DNA of 64,000 nt from Anopheles merus (lineage: Eukaryota > Arthropoda > Insecta > Diptera > Culicidae): the NCBI RefSeq assembly GCF_017562075.2, contig NC_054081.1, forward strand, positions 2,049,294 through 2,113,293, read 5' to 3'. Below the pieces are notes generated by a model. It was not told the DNA's origin. It searched no databases and was given only the letters and a program-made list of their open reading frames with translations. Every line of letters starts with the position of its first letter. The first letter of the stretch is position 1. The translations under genes were made by a program, and so were the position numbers. Positions 12,642 through 27,600 of the stretch are shown here, in pieces.

Positions 12642-15600
12642 CGTAAATGATTGAACTTACCGCCCTCCTTTAGTAAGATGCATCCATTCCCTGTCAGAAC
12701 AATGCCATTGTTTGATTTACAGTTTACCTTGTTTATATTCTCTTTGATTTCCTTCTCCTGCCTTCCTACAAGAAAAACAAGCTTACATAAATATCTGTAA
12801 ATAGCTAAACAAACTCAGCCAAACCAAAAGCCAACTTGATGTATAGCAAACCAAACCATCAACCAGATTCATCAAGTTTTAACTCGTACTTAATCTCATT
12901 TGCTTGATGATTATACTCACCATGTGTATTTATTGTTTTAGTATTAATCTTACGTTGTAAATTGCGTAATAGTTCACAAAGCCTCTACCGTATCAGATGT
13001 AAACAAATCGGAATAATAAAAAAACACACACACGCACACACTCACACTCAAAACCAAATCAACTGTTAGCACAGGATGTCAACTAGAACACAATTAAAAA
13101 CAAGCACACACACAAAAACAACAAACAAAAATCCCAAAACTAAACTAAACCAAAACTACAAAAGCAAATGAATAAACCAATGTAAATTACGAGCAAGATT
13201 ATGCAGAGAATGGAGAAAACGGAACTGAACTCCAAAACGAGCAGAAGAGAAAATGAAAAGAAAACTCATACCACATCTGCGTCTGCGATGATTGCGACAA
13301 CAACAACCCGACTACTGCCTACGACTGCTATTGAATGTAGTACGTTTACCTTTCTGCTTTTGATTTCTGAATGTACTCAGCTGTGTAAAGAGCCAAACTG
13401 TCCTTTCGATAAGCGTAGTTGAGTTGCCCTTTCGGTCAATACTCCTGTCGAGTCGGAACGCGCGTGTAACGTCACTTACTATATACATATGCCTTGCTTA
13501 CCTTTCTCACACCCTCTCTAGCTGTCATGTCTATCACTCTCTCTTCTATTCTTCGTAACATTTCGTATCTGTTTACTGTGTTAATGTACATATGCCCTTT
13601 TCTTCTTTTATTCATATTCAATTTTTGATTTTAATTCGTCCTACTAATACTCATATTCTTGTTACATTGTTGTTTATCTTATTTTTTCTACTTTTATGGT
13701 TAACCTATTATTTCATTTGTCTTTTTTTTTGTTATCTCATTCATTTCTGTCTGTAAAAACTTTTCCTCGGCCACTCTCAGTCCTATGGTTTGCAGTTTTC
13801 AATCTCTCTTTAGCGCATTTTTGTTGACCTTCGGATGATACTGCTTCATTTATCTGTTTTCTGCGTGTACTGCGGTGGCTGATACAGGTGATTCTCGGTT
13901 AGCCCGCGCTGTAAATAAAATACAAAACAAAACAAAAAGCAAGTTTCACTCAGTTCTGCACATTCGCTACACATTAATCAATAATGACTGTAAAAACGCA
14001 TTAGATACAGTAGGATGTATATAATACTGGTGTGCGTTCTTTTAATTACTTTTTTTTTATCAAGCATTTTTTCAGAGAATGGTATCGTTGTTATTTGATG
14101 ATTTAAAAAAAAGTTTTCTATTTCCTGATTCACCAGCTTTTTGCTGTATCGTAATAATAGAGAAAAATGTATTTCTATCCACGTTTCCCATTTTAAAAAC
14201 ATATTTTTACGATAAACAAAAGAGCACGAAATAAGCACATATGCTGACGTGTCCAAAATAAGCTTCTGATTGAACGTAAACAGATCTGTCTTTAAAATGT
14301 GGCTAAATTAATACTTAGCATTCGTGAGCATTATTGAACGCATTCACGTCACCTCATAATATTGTTCGTCGCGTTGAACAAAATTTCAAAATAACTTACG
14401 CTAAAAATAAAAAAAAGCTTTCTAAATTTAAAAACCCACTCGATAAACCGATTAATTAAAATCCAAACTAAAATAACTAATAGCTGTATCTAAATATGAT
14501 CTCTTCAGATTAATAATTTTATAAAAAAAAGATTGAATAATCAAAAAAACACGGATTGAAGTGTCGCTCGTTTGAATCCTTTGTTGACGTCACTACAAGC
14601 ACATATCGTTATGCTGATAATAATAAAGCGTTTGTCACAACTTTTCTCAAGCTTTAAGTTTGGTTAGCATTAAGCTATCACTGAAACATGAAATAGCATT
14701 CAATCATTGTTGTAAGGTACTATTTGACCATCCTAAAGAATCGAGATTGACCTGTATCAACGATACTATGCATCAGGGTTCATTATTTTGAGAATGCAAT
14801 GCCCGAAAAGCGCAGAACGCCACGGTTCACACGACTATTAGGTCGAGTCTCTGAATAATTCAACGGTATAGGTCGTCATACCCTGTACTATTTATTGCAT
14901 TAAATCCTACAGCTTGTTTGTGTTGTCCTTTAACTTCTTTATCAACTTAACTAGTGTTTTACTTTCATTTTAAGTTTTACATTGGAAACAAAAATGTTGT
15001 GTTGATTTAATTAAAACGTTGCATTGAAAGTATTCGAATAAACCGCGTCTTCCACTTTGATCCACTTTGATGATACCTTCAGTTTTTATTAAACCAAAGT
15101 TATGTTCTTTAAAAATATAGCAAAATTCAAAATATAAATGAGTTGTGGGTAAAACGTTCCGTATGTTCGCTCCGTTCTTTAAACCGAACGCATCAGGCAA
15201 ATAAAACTCGCGGTAGGTGTCACTCATTTACCCCATCTGCTGCGCAAGATTTTTCATTATGAATGTTGGCTCAGTAAATTATTACCGTTTTTTTTTTTAA
15301 ATTGAACTTATCCTATTTCCAATGTGTTTCAAAACCAAGCGACAACACAAGTTAGACTATGATTAATCTAAGATATATATAATTCATATATATCTAGAAA
15401 GTCACATCTAAGATCTAAGATTCTAATTCCATTGTTTTATACTACTACATTCTGTATATCTTCATATCAACATTTATTTCCATCTTAAGCAACCAACTTT
15501 GATTTCTACTGTCATTGTATTAGGCCCCCGTTCTTTAACAATCGGTTCTTTGTATAATATTTTACTTATTTTATCGAACTTCTCCGTAACTTGGTAATTC

Positions 15601-18600
15601 GAATGTCTTCCTCTCGTCGATTGTCGATGTTGACGAACTGAAATGTTTTCGGTGTAATGGAAAATCGGACAAATATTGGACCTCCTCATTGAACTGTTTA
15701 ATATTAATCGCTATCCTACGGATGCTGTTCCTCTATTCTATTTCTCTCTCATTCCCTCTCTAATATTTCTTTCTATCTCACTCTATATTTCTCTTTTCTT
15801 GTCTGTCTGTCTGTCTTACTCTTTCCCCTCCTCTTATGGTTGATTTCGAATGTCACTGTCTCTTTTTTCTATAACCTTTTTTAACTTTCTATCTCTCTCT
15901 CTCTTTTCTCTCACTTTCTCTTACATTATTAATCTCCGTTAGCAGGTTTAAACAGTGTTTTGCGTTCTTCTTCTCTCCACAGTGCTGATGGTCATTATGA
16001 GGTAACACTTATGACCAAAGCAACCGTATATAATAATGGTATGGTCATTTGGCAACCACCAGCAGTTTACAAATCGTCGTGTTCGATCGATGTTGAATAT
16101 TTCCCATACGATGTACAGACATGTGTTTTAAAATTGGGAAGCTGGACCTATGACGGTTTTAAGGTGCAAGAAATATTTTCTTTATCATTTAACTCCATCT
16201 CAAGCAACTAAATTTTCACAACTCAAATATCAAACAAAAAAAAACAACTATGAACTAACTAATCTAAGTTGTCAATAGAAAAAAAAACCAGTTCTAAAAC
16301 TTATTTCACGTTGTATTATATTCAGTTGTCACCCGGTTGCATATTTTTGTTTCTTCTATAGTTTAAACATTTTCCTTTGTGTTTATGTTCATGTTGTTTT
16401 GTTTCATAAGTGTATTTGATACCTTTCATTTCATTCGTTCTATTGCATCGATCTGAAAGGCTTCATCAGTTGATGTCTTTTTCAGTTTGTTAATTTCCAT
16501 AAACCATGACTATTATTTTCGTACGATCCTTATTTTGTTTGTTCACTTATTTTTATTCTCCCAGTTGTTTTAGTCTGCTTAGAAGTTCATCAATGTCATG
16601 CCTTGAGTCCATATTTGCATCTACTTACTTTCAATTTGCTCATGTTCAACAGCAGCATCATTACTAGCAGCAACAAAGTGTTGTTTTGTTGTTGTCTCTT
16701 GTTTGTGAAATATCTAGAGGAGTCTGTTTAGATACCGTAATTGGAATTTCTTACGTATTGTCCTTCTGCCATCTGTTTGTTTGTTTGATTGTTTGTTTTA
16801 TTTACCTTTGTTTGACCGTATTATTATGTAACACCAATTCCTTCGAATGGTTATTTCGATATTGATTACGCAAAACTGAACTAAAAACTTACTATAAAAA
16901 ATCTATTTTGATTATGCCTTATAGCGTAACTCTAGTATCTTGGTGATATGTTTAGCAAGTTTGTTAGCCACTACTCAGCATTTACTTTAACAGCAGAAGG
17001 ATATTTATTTTATTATCTTTTTTTATATATGATTATATCTTATCACTCTGAGGCTTTGTGTTTGTATGTCTTGTTTATTGTTATTATTGCTGTGTTTTGT
17101 GGTTAATTTCAACATTTGTTTTTAGTTACAGTTACTCAAACTGAAGCACTGAATTTGTTTTTATTGGCTCAACACTAAACTCTAATTACAAGAGAAATAA
17201 ACCCGAGAAACAGCTGTGAACCAAACAACAACCAGATATAAAGCGTTGTTCAATGCTTTATTGTGTTAACTGTTTATCAACGCCAATGTTCTCGCATTTG
17301 GTTGTTACTTTCTTTACAATTGTTTCTCAGTTTTACTCGTGAAATATTATGTTAATTAATTTTCCAATACATTCCTTTCGTTTCTTCTAGTTCTCAAATC
17401 GTTTACCCTTTACGTTTGTTTAATTAGTTGTTCTGTATAAACTTTGGGTTTATCTACTACATATATGTACGAAATTTTTACAAAAATATTGGAATCAACT
17501 ATTGGAATAATATTTGCAATTTCTCGTAACATTTGTTTTAATTCACAATAAGTTTCCCTTATCTTTAATTCGTTTAATTTACCCTGATGAATTATTCTTT
17601 TTAAAAAGCTTCCAAATAATTTAGTAGATCGTCATTATATTTTCAACCAACTAATTCTGGTTTTTGATTTGGAATGCTCTTGTTCGATTCTTCGGTTTCT
17701 TACCAGTCTTTCGTTTTTTTTTTTTCTAGGGAGCTGATGGTGCCTCATGTAATTGATTGATTGTGGTCTGTTAGCTGCTTGCCTTCTTGATCGAAAAAAA
17801 CGTTATGAGATATTTCGTATTGCATCCTTAGCGAAACATTTTTCATGAGATTGAAACCTAAGCACAGCACACCGGTGCCGGTTTGAAGTTGTCTAGAGAT
17901 GTTGTTTAGAATCGAAATGATATACACACAATATGGCCAGCAGTATCTTTTGAACTAAATTTCGACTACTACTAGCGAACTTTTGTATGATTTGACTCCT
18001 CCGTGTCTTAGGTATTTCTTCTTTTTAGTGTTAACGATCCTTCTTGCAAGAATGTTACGTTATAGTTTGCTTGTTTGGTGTTTTTACTTACCTTTCCTTG
18101 GTTTGTTTGTTTTCATACACCACAGTTGAAAGTGTTTCTTTCGGTTAGGTGAAACAAAGAATAATAATTATACCAATCACGATAGAGGTGATTAAAACTA
18201 TAACAAAACACACGAAATACAAACTCTCCTTCAAATAAACAGCCTGAAAGCGATACAAAAATGCGCTAAAGTTGCTTCTCTGCCATAAACGATTGGACTG
18301 TAATTGAATTCTTGTTTTCTTAGATGATAATTGGACACGAATTGTTTGATGGAAAGTAGTGAGTGTTACGATCTTAACATGAAATCAAAAATTATAACAT
18401 GATCGACTTCTGGTAAATGTGTTTCAATGGGAGGACTCCTTGGGTCCATGGGAGGTTAGCACATTATAATGGAGACAGTAGTTAGTGTGAAAATAGTAGC
18501 TTGAAAACGCATTTGATTTAAAAAGAAAAGAATACACTTTAGATTATACCAAGAAAATTAAAATATAAACTTTTCATGTTGATTTGCCTGAAGCACATTT

Positions 18601-21600
18601 TGGTATTCCATACTACGTTCTTTTACAACGAACATGTGCTATCGTTGTGATCAAGTGACATATGTATTAATGACATTTTTAAGCTGGAAAACTTACCGAT
18701 CTTATGTTTGGTAGTGAGATTGTTTCAAATAGTTCAAAGGCAGTGCGGCCGTCGTTTTGGTAAACTTTTTCCGAGTGAGAAATGTTTCGATCGTTTGCAT
18801 TTTTGGTAGAACATGTTTTTGTGCGATTCAGTACAACTGCTCATCCAAGGCATTTATTAGTTTATCTTTACCATATTGGCATCATTAATGACACTTAATT
18901 GTTTACCTTTTACTTATATACTTATCTCCGTTCACACTAGCTGTATTCAGTCTACCCATAAGTGACGGGGTGTGACATTCCAAATTTGGATTTTTGTTTT
19001 AATTTATAAAATATAGCAGAACAAAAACATTGATAATTGCAAGCAAATAATTCGATAGTGGCTTTATTATTTAAAATAAAATCCTTCATGATTATCGATC
19101 TGCATGGTTACGTGAGGAATGTTTAGGATAATTTTGGACTTAAGACTTGACACTTCTCTTCCCACTTCTTCCTCTTGGTACCAATATCAATCGAAACTAT
19201 TGCCAATCGCCGTTCCCTAGCAACGGCATCCGTACGAAGAATAATCATAAAGAATGAAAAATAAAAAATCTAAAAATTGTCTTCTTTAATACTTTTTTTC
19301 TCTGTACATCATTTCCTCTACTTTCGATGCTAAACTGTTTAGTTCTCATTTCTGCTACAACTTTCTATCTTTCTTTCCCCTTTTCTATTCTCCCACATAC
19401 TATGTTTACTTTGCTGTCATAATCTCTTTCTCTTTTTTACACCTTCCTGAATGGATCTTAACGTATTCCTTATTGATTTTTTAAGGTTAGCTATCGTCTC
19501 GAGAATCGCTCAGTGATTGATGAATTTGAAGCGCCAACATGGTACATATACAACATTTTGAACTAAATTTGTTTACACGGCTTCTTTTCCATCACCTTTT
19601 GTGTTGTGGTGTGATATTTTTTTCAAACCAAATCTTATTTGACTTCAAGCCCACCAATGAACCTTTAAAAAGCCCAGCTAGGCAAAGCGCAATCGCTAGC
19701 AGCTACCGCAATCGCGTAACCTCTAGCAGTGTCTTCATTTATAATCCTTTTTTACATAATTTCAATATCAACTAGCTTTAGTTGAAAAACACGGACAATT
19801 ATGTACATGTTAGCGTACATGTTTTTTTTTTTATTATCCTAGCCATTGCGCTTCTTCTAAGCGGGGTTTAACAAACATTGGTGGATCTCATCGGCTCTTT
19901 TAATCGATTCGTCCTATTCTCAAGTTCAACCTCATTTAAAATGTAACGACCCGTATTTCAAGATTGATTTTATGTGCTTATGTCAACTTTATGTTTCAAG
20001 CATTGAAAGACATCACTGGGGCTTGTAACAATCGATGCTGCTAAATCTAATATTTATTTGTTTGTTTGTTTCTATATTTTGATTATTGTTTGTACATTGA
20101 TCGACGACCATTCCTTACTAAGATCGGTTGATCTAGCCAATCATTCGATGCCAAGTTTACATATTTTGTGGAGTTGTAATTTATGATAATTCTGGTAAAA
20201 TTGGTTTTAGCCTACACGCAAATGTCTGTAACGCGATGGTACCTCACATTGGTTTGAGTTCTAGTCATTAACCTCACATTGGTTAGTCTCAAACCTGAAC
20301 TGCTTCATAGAGCTTCGTTCTTTGTTGTTGTCTTCCACAGTTTTTGAACTGTTGTACCGATTTGGAGCGATCCGTTGGAGATCATTTGAGAGGGAGATGA
20401 CGAACGATGCTATACTTTGTTTTGTGTGCGCTTTCAATTAGCGAGTGTAGACGTGCCGTTGAACTGAAATCACTGACCGGCCTCCAGTTCCAGTTGTTCA
20501 GTGTGTAGCGCGATTTCTCAGCAGTGCTGCACTGTGACACAGTACCCAAGTGTCTGACAAAACAGGCAAGCCAAGACTAGTGTGCAAAGCAGTAGTGCCG
20601 TATGTGATAGTGTAGTAGCCGTAGTCTGGACTGTTGCCAACATTGCAGCATGCATGTTTCTTAGTGTTACTGGGTTTGCTTCTGATTCGTTCGTACCTTA
20701 TACCAGTAGGCGTCGAGATTCTTAGTATCTGTGTGAGGAGCCTCATGCTACAGTAGCGGCAGACGTGATCGTTGCTAGTAATTTTGAGCTCTAAGGATAT
20801 CTTTGCTGGTTAAATTTGTTTATTTTACTAAAACCCTGTTCGCCATTGCACGGTTATAACTGCTGTTTTAACTCTCTTTATTCTGTTTTATTTTACTATT
20901 AGAATAAATACAGCAAAATGTAGAAGTAAAAAAGGCAAAGAAGAACTACACAGTATGCAACACTTCCGACTACACATTGCACATAGCAAAACAAATCTAA
21001 ACTATCTGACAGTGCGCATTGCATGCATCTCCAGTACTAGTAGAGCAAACACATGTTTGTCCCGTATACTAGTGCCCTTGGCTTGCCCGTTTGGAGCCCC
21101 ACATTTGGTCTCAATGTTTCACGGCTCGCGTCCTTGCTGAGTTGGTGTTCTCGAAAAAACATGTGTCTCTGTTGACACAACTAGGGCTCGAAATAGCCAT
21201 CTCCAGCTGATACAGGTCAATGTCAAGTGCTGGCGACAGACAACTCTGTTGATTGTTTCGGAAATGTTGAAACCACCTCGAACACGACCCTTCATAGCGT
21301 GCCCGACCGATGTAGCAAAAAACCGCGTCCGTTCGATTCTGGAAAGGGATGCCTGGGGGGCGCAAGCTAACCTTTCCGACCAAGTATCTGACTGTACCTA
21401 CCAACAGCAAAACTATGCCTGTGCATGAATGCCTGTTATTTTACCTCTATTAGTAAGTTTCGTAATACGTATTATTAACCAAAACATAACCGCCGGAAGA
21501 GGAAAAAAACGAACTCATTCGAAAGCAACAAAAATTACGACAACTAGAAACGACATTTTGTACGAAATTCTTAGCAAAGACACTCTTTCCTATTTTACAC

Positions 21601-24600
21601 TATCCGATATTTCGAAGGAATGGCAACATGCTCGTTCGATGAAACATTCTAAAATGTGGCAATGCGGTCGGTACACAAGCGAAAGCACACGGGCTGCTGT
21701 AGTTTAGAATGGCAAACCGTAAACCATGCTACCCATTTTGCAATGTCGATCGCGAATGAGCATTCAAAATTTCGATCTTTTATATTGTTTTTAGCACCTG
21801 GTTCTAGGATTCCACGAAATAGCTACGTTGTGCCCATGTGTACTAGCTCTCTTTCATTTTACATTTATTTCATATACTGTCGTGTGCGCGTATTATTCTG
21901 TGGTTGTTGTTCTTGCATTACCAGTTTTGCGATTCTACTCGTCTTGATGTTGCGTTCGTTGGAAACGTTCTCCTAGCAAGCAAGCAAGCTAAAACTACTA
22001 ATAACAATAATAATCGTATCTAAAATAAGCTTGTATTGTTCCTTAAAAGTGAAACTATCTAAAAGCAACGCTTCATGCATCTCACAATGATGTGAAATAA
22101 ATAACAAAGAAAACCCAAAAGTAAAACAAAAAAGATGAGTACAGAATGATGGTTAAAATAAACTGCTAATAAACTAAATAATAAATACACTAACATTCTT
22201 TAAAAAAAAAAACAAAATCATTTGTTTGCGTAGTTTGCATGACATAACTAAAACGATATGGAGAGATTAAAAACAAAACACTAAACTACAAACCTTAAAA
22301 ACCCATCAAAACTGTGCCTGTTGGAATTTACCATCCTTCCCTGTCCCAGATATCCAGCAATTACGATCCCGTATTCCTCTCGCTCATACACCCTTAAAAA
22401 AAAGAACACATAAACTCCTGATGTCTAAACCTAGCATATACTAAACAATAAATACATCCATTTTGCTCGATGTCTGCTTGGTAGCGGTAGCCGTACATTG
22501 CAACACCGATCAAATCATAGCAAGCGTTAGCGCTCATTTCGCATTATCATTTTAAGATTTTACACTCAGTAGAGCGTTACCGTGTCTTGCAGCTGCCTCT
22601 TTCTCAATGTGTTGCTCTCATCGTTCTTTTGTTTTCACGTTCGATGTGGTAGTGGACTTCTTTGGGAATATATGTTCTATTTACGTTTCGTGTGATGTGT
22701 TAGGCTGGTTGAAATTTTCATTGTATATTATTTGCGGTGATTATTGACTTTCATCAATTATTGGTTCTTTTTTGTTCACCGCATTACTTGGATGTTGCGT
22801 TCGTGATGCGTTTTTCGTCACTATTTTCCTTTCTTTTTCACTTTGTGTTCGAATGGGTTGTACTTCGCTGTCGTTTTTTGGTAGTTTGTGTACCTTTTGT
22901 TTAGTTTTTTTCTGTTTCTTTTCTTTCTATTTTAACTTTTTGGCTTTATCGTTTTGATACGTATGTCTTTGTTACTCTTTTTATTTTTATTTACTTTTCG
23001 TCTTGTTTTAAATAATGCACTAAACCAAATCAAACCTAACCAGTAGTGCTTCTTACGGACACACATCACCCATTCGCTGTAGCACAACCCTGTTGCACAA
23101 CTTCCTCGCCTCCCATTCGCTCACGCTCCAAACGATCAAACACCAAGCACAGGTACACACAGTACACAACAATTCGCTTTTTAGTGTTCTCATTTTCCAC
23201 CTGTTCATTTACACCTTACCAAAAGCGTACTAGTTTGGAGCGAACTACAAGACACACACACAAGCAATATGCAACACATGCCATCACTACTCTCAGCTCT
23301 GCCACCAAACTCACCCTTATTCATTACTTCCACCAACAAACTAATACCCCCAAAATACTACCGTTTTTTTTATGTTCGTTTCGTTTCTGTACCATCGTTT
23401 GGTTTTTGATTTGAAACATTTCCTTCCCCCGCTAGCCGCACCAGTCTATAACGCTGTATTTACCTTCTTCGACTTTTCTTTCTCGCCTATCGCGGTTCCC
23501 GTGCGTTTGATTCGTTTCACTATTAACGATAATGATTAAACAAACAAAACCAAACAAACAAACAAACCCCAATGTAATGCGTATGCGAACCGTATCCCGA
23601 ACGGGTTCGCTCCGTGTGGCACAGGTTGACCTGCGGCATATGGATGAAAAGTCGGGAAGTAACATCGTAGACGTCGGGGTCGATCTGTCCGAGTTTTACA
23701 TGTCGGTCGAGTGGGATATCTTGGAAGTGCCCGCTGTCAGGTAGCTACATTGCACGCACATTATCCGCCAAGTAGTGATTGGTGTTGCCTGGCGTGTCCT
23801 TTGCTGGATACGTGCGCGCTCGATTCGTCTTCGCTGTTAACCCTGCTATCTTTCGATCTTCCTAACCACAGGAACGAAAAGTTCTACACCTGCTGCGATG
23901 AGCCGTACTTGGACATCACGTTCAACATTACCATGCGCCGAAAGACGCTGTTCTACACCGTCAACATCATCATCCCGTGCATGGGCATATCGTTTTTAAC
24001 CGTGCTGACGTTCTACCTACCTTCGGACAGTGGCGAAAAGGTGAGAGCTAACGAACTTCAAGCTAGGTAGTAACACTCCAATGAAGTAACTGTAGCGTAC
24101 CGCATCGAGTGCGAAGATCTTTAGATTTTAAATAACTCTGATGCTTCACTTCACCTTAAGATCTGCACCATGTCAGGGGTAATCATTATACCATGAGTCT
24201 AATTACATCATTGAATCTACCGAGTTGCAACGGTGTGGTGTACCAAGGAGGTTTTGAGCATCGGATGTCATCAGAGTATCATCTGAATGTACTCATTGAT
24301 GCTTTCGAATCGCACCTAGACCATCAACTACCTAAGCATGATCTATCGATTTTGTCATCCTCCTCAGTCCATCTGATGCCTCCTTACATTTTCTTCTTCG
24401 GCAGGTTACGCTTTCGATATCGATTTTGATTAGCCTTCACGTGTTCTTTTTGCTGGTAGTCGAAATCATACCGCCAACGTCGCTAGTTGTGCCTTTGTTA
24501 GGGAAGTATCTCATCTTTGCCATGATACTTGTGTCCATTAGGTAAGGCTCATCATCAGCAGCCAACCATTGCTCTCCCACTGCTCAACTTGATAAAACTG

Positions 24601-27600
24601 TTTCGATTTTGTTTTTCTTTCCTGCCCTTCCCATTCGCATCGAAAACACATCAAACCAAACATCTCCAACTCCAGTATATGCGTCACGGTAGTGGTGTTG
24701 AACGTTCATTTCCGGTCACCTCAAACTCATCGAATGGCACCGTGGGTGAAAACATTTTTTATCGGCAAGTATTGGGACGATAACGCGAGCGATCCTCATC
24801 AAGCAGAATGTTTTGGGTTTGGATAGTGAACTGATTTTTTTTTTCATTCTACTTTATCGTCCCACCGTAGACTTTTTACCACGATTCCTGTTTATGAAGC
24901 GGCCACCGTACATCGAAAACCACAGGTACGTATCGATGAACGAGCGGTTGCGTATTCCAACTTGTCCCCAGTGCATTCCAACTTGTCCTGTTCGTGCTCC
25001 TTCAGTGCAAACTCCCTACTGTATTCTTTGGATGTTTTTTGCTCCTGAATCTTTTAAATGTTTTTTCTCTGTGCTCTTTTACTTTTAATTTTTACACTTT
25101 TCTTTCACTAGTACTATGCTACCTTTCCTTGAAATTTGCTACATTGGTAATGTCTAATCGATAAGTACGCGCAGAAAGACAACAGAAATTTCCTTATAGC
25201 CTCAATCAGGTGTACGATAGAACTGTACACCACCCAACACTTACTGCAAACAACCGTGCAAAACAATGTTTTACTGCCGATACTAAATAAGATGTGAAAG
25301 TAGCCCACAAACTTGAAGAAATCCTTATCTTCTTTTTTAGCAAATACCATGTACCATGTAAAGCATGTTTAATTTAGTTTTACCTAGTTTTTATTCTAGC
25401 CTTACTTTCTGACCTATGCAATGGGCTTATGAACAATCTATCTTTCATGTCTACTTACACAGATCTGTAACAGGAGTGGTTGCAAAAATCCAAAATCCAG
25501 TTGTCTTCTGCGATACATTGTAACCTCAAATATTCACATTCTTTGCTTCTTTTATTTTAAACAAAATTATTACTTCCCAACTCCTTCCCCAGAACTCCAC
25601 CTGTCCCGTTCCACCCTTCACTCTTTCACACGTGACCGACGTGATGGATGCACGTGTATGGAATGCAAAATAAAAATAAACAAATAAATAAAAACCGTAC
25701 CATCTAGTTATGTAGCGAACTTTTTTCGATGCAGATATCAGCTCATTTCTATACTGTTTTTTTATTCTTCTCGTTCTTTCTTTACGTTTACCTCTGTATT
25801 TGGGATTTTCTGCTTGTCCGTAGAAAACTGCTATCCAAAGACCTACACGCTTGCTTTTATCCTTATTACTCGACTACTACATTAAATCGTATAGCTCGTT
25901 TTACTAATAGGGCTCCATCTAAAGAAGATCTTTCTCCGTCAAGGTATTTATGACATATTCAACTAAATTTATTTCTCACACAAACACACTCTTTCGCGCG
26001 CTCTCTATCTCTCTTGCTCTTTCTCTTCCTCTTTATCTCTCTCTATCTCTCCGTCTATCCGTCTCTGTTTTTTTTACCTAATATCTTTTTCACTCTCTTT
26101 CGTTCGCTTTCTTTCTCGTTGTGCCGCTCCCAGTGAGCCGTTTCTTTCTTCTCGTGTTCACGCGTAACTACAGAATGTTTGCGTTATTCTTGTTTGGTTT
26201 CGTTTTACAACTTTAACTACTACTGCCACTCTGCGACTACTACTGTTAGCATTAAAACGGCATTCAATCTGTCTAGGTGTGCAACTAAATTCGTGCAACC
26301 TGTTATGGTTTTTGTCTTGATTTCGAAAGCTTCCATGCTTGTTTGGAGCTTTCCGTAACCTTACTGTAACGATCGGTATGTTCACTTTTATCACTTTCAT
26401 TTTCTGTTCCTTTTGATTGTGACTGCAGCTCGACTAACTGAAAATAGGTGTCTATTTTTTTAATTATCTTCATCTGTTGAATGATTAGTCTTGTCTAGTC
26501 TGAAAACGAGTTTTAAGTTACTGTTGGTTGAGCACTCTGCTGATTGCTTTTGTTTTGGGTTTTTAAGCATGTCACTTGACCGAAATGCTAGAGTGTTTCA
26601 TTTCTGAATTGGCTAGCGCCACCTATTGGCATATTGCACGAACTTAGTTGTTGACCTGGATTTTTTCACAGTACTAGAACGGATAAAGGATTACAAAGAT
26701 ACAGATAATGTGTTGCTTTCAAAGAGTTGTTGCAAACTGTAAATCATGTTTTAAAACATAAATTCATTTTTGTGACTCTTTAAAAAATATTACGACTCTT
26801 TCATCGGAGAGGTGTGCTTGGAATACTACTTAATATCATTTGTAATATTTTAAATATTTGCTACCATTACAACAAATGTATTTCTTTAAACAAGTTTATG
26901 ACTTTAGAAAACATGAACCGAACACTATTTAGTATGGCTTATTATAAATTTTACAACTAAGAAATCAATCGAATTAATCGGCTGCGTTTAATTTCCTTGA
27001 ATTAATTGCTATTAATATAAACACATCACTTCTGCAAAATCCTGCCATACAACTTATAATAAAGGCATACATAAAACTTTCCAAACTGTTTGTACAAATT
27101 TACTCTATACTTTGACATATTGTTTCCGTATATGGTATGTGACTGTCGTGCATTTTGCTATGTTTGAATTTAAATCTTTTGGCTGCAATCAAACACTCAG
27201 AAACAGAAACAAAACATTAACACACCTATACCGTATCTCCCTGTGCGATGAGTATCACACACCATCGAGCGTCCCGAAACAATGAATGAACCCATTGACG
27301 TACCTGTCATTTCCGCCGAATGCCAGCACCGTATGCTGATCGCCTGTTTTCCCCCTTTATCTGCCCAGTTTGTCAGGTACGGGCCCGTTCGGTGGAAGCT
27401 GCCAGATACACGGACCGATTCAGCTGCCCCATTCGGAGTCGGAGGAGCTGTCGATGTCGACGGCGGCCGATACGGCCGTCCCGTCCGGCATCAAGAGTCC
27501 CGCGTTCAAGCAGCCCGCCTTCTCACACTCCGTCTGCTCGACCGAGGTGCACCGCAGCTGCTTCTGCGTGCGGTTCATCGCCGAGCACACCAAAATGCTG

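Noticed and set aside
16164..23624. A third copy of nAChR exon 4 in the long intron
   Set aside because: I looked for the SWTYDGF and IDVEYFP coding signatures in this intron and found none.
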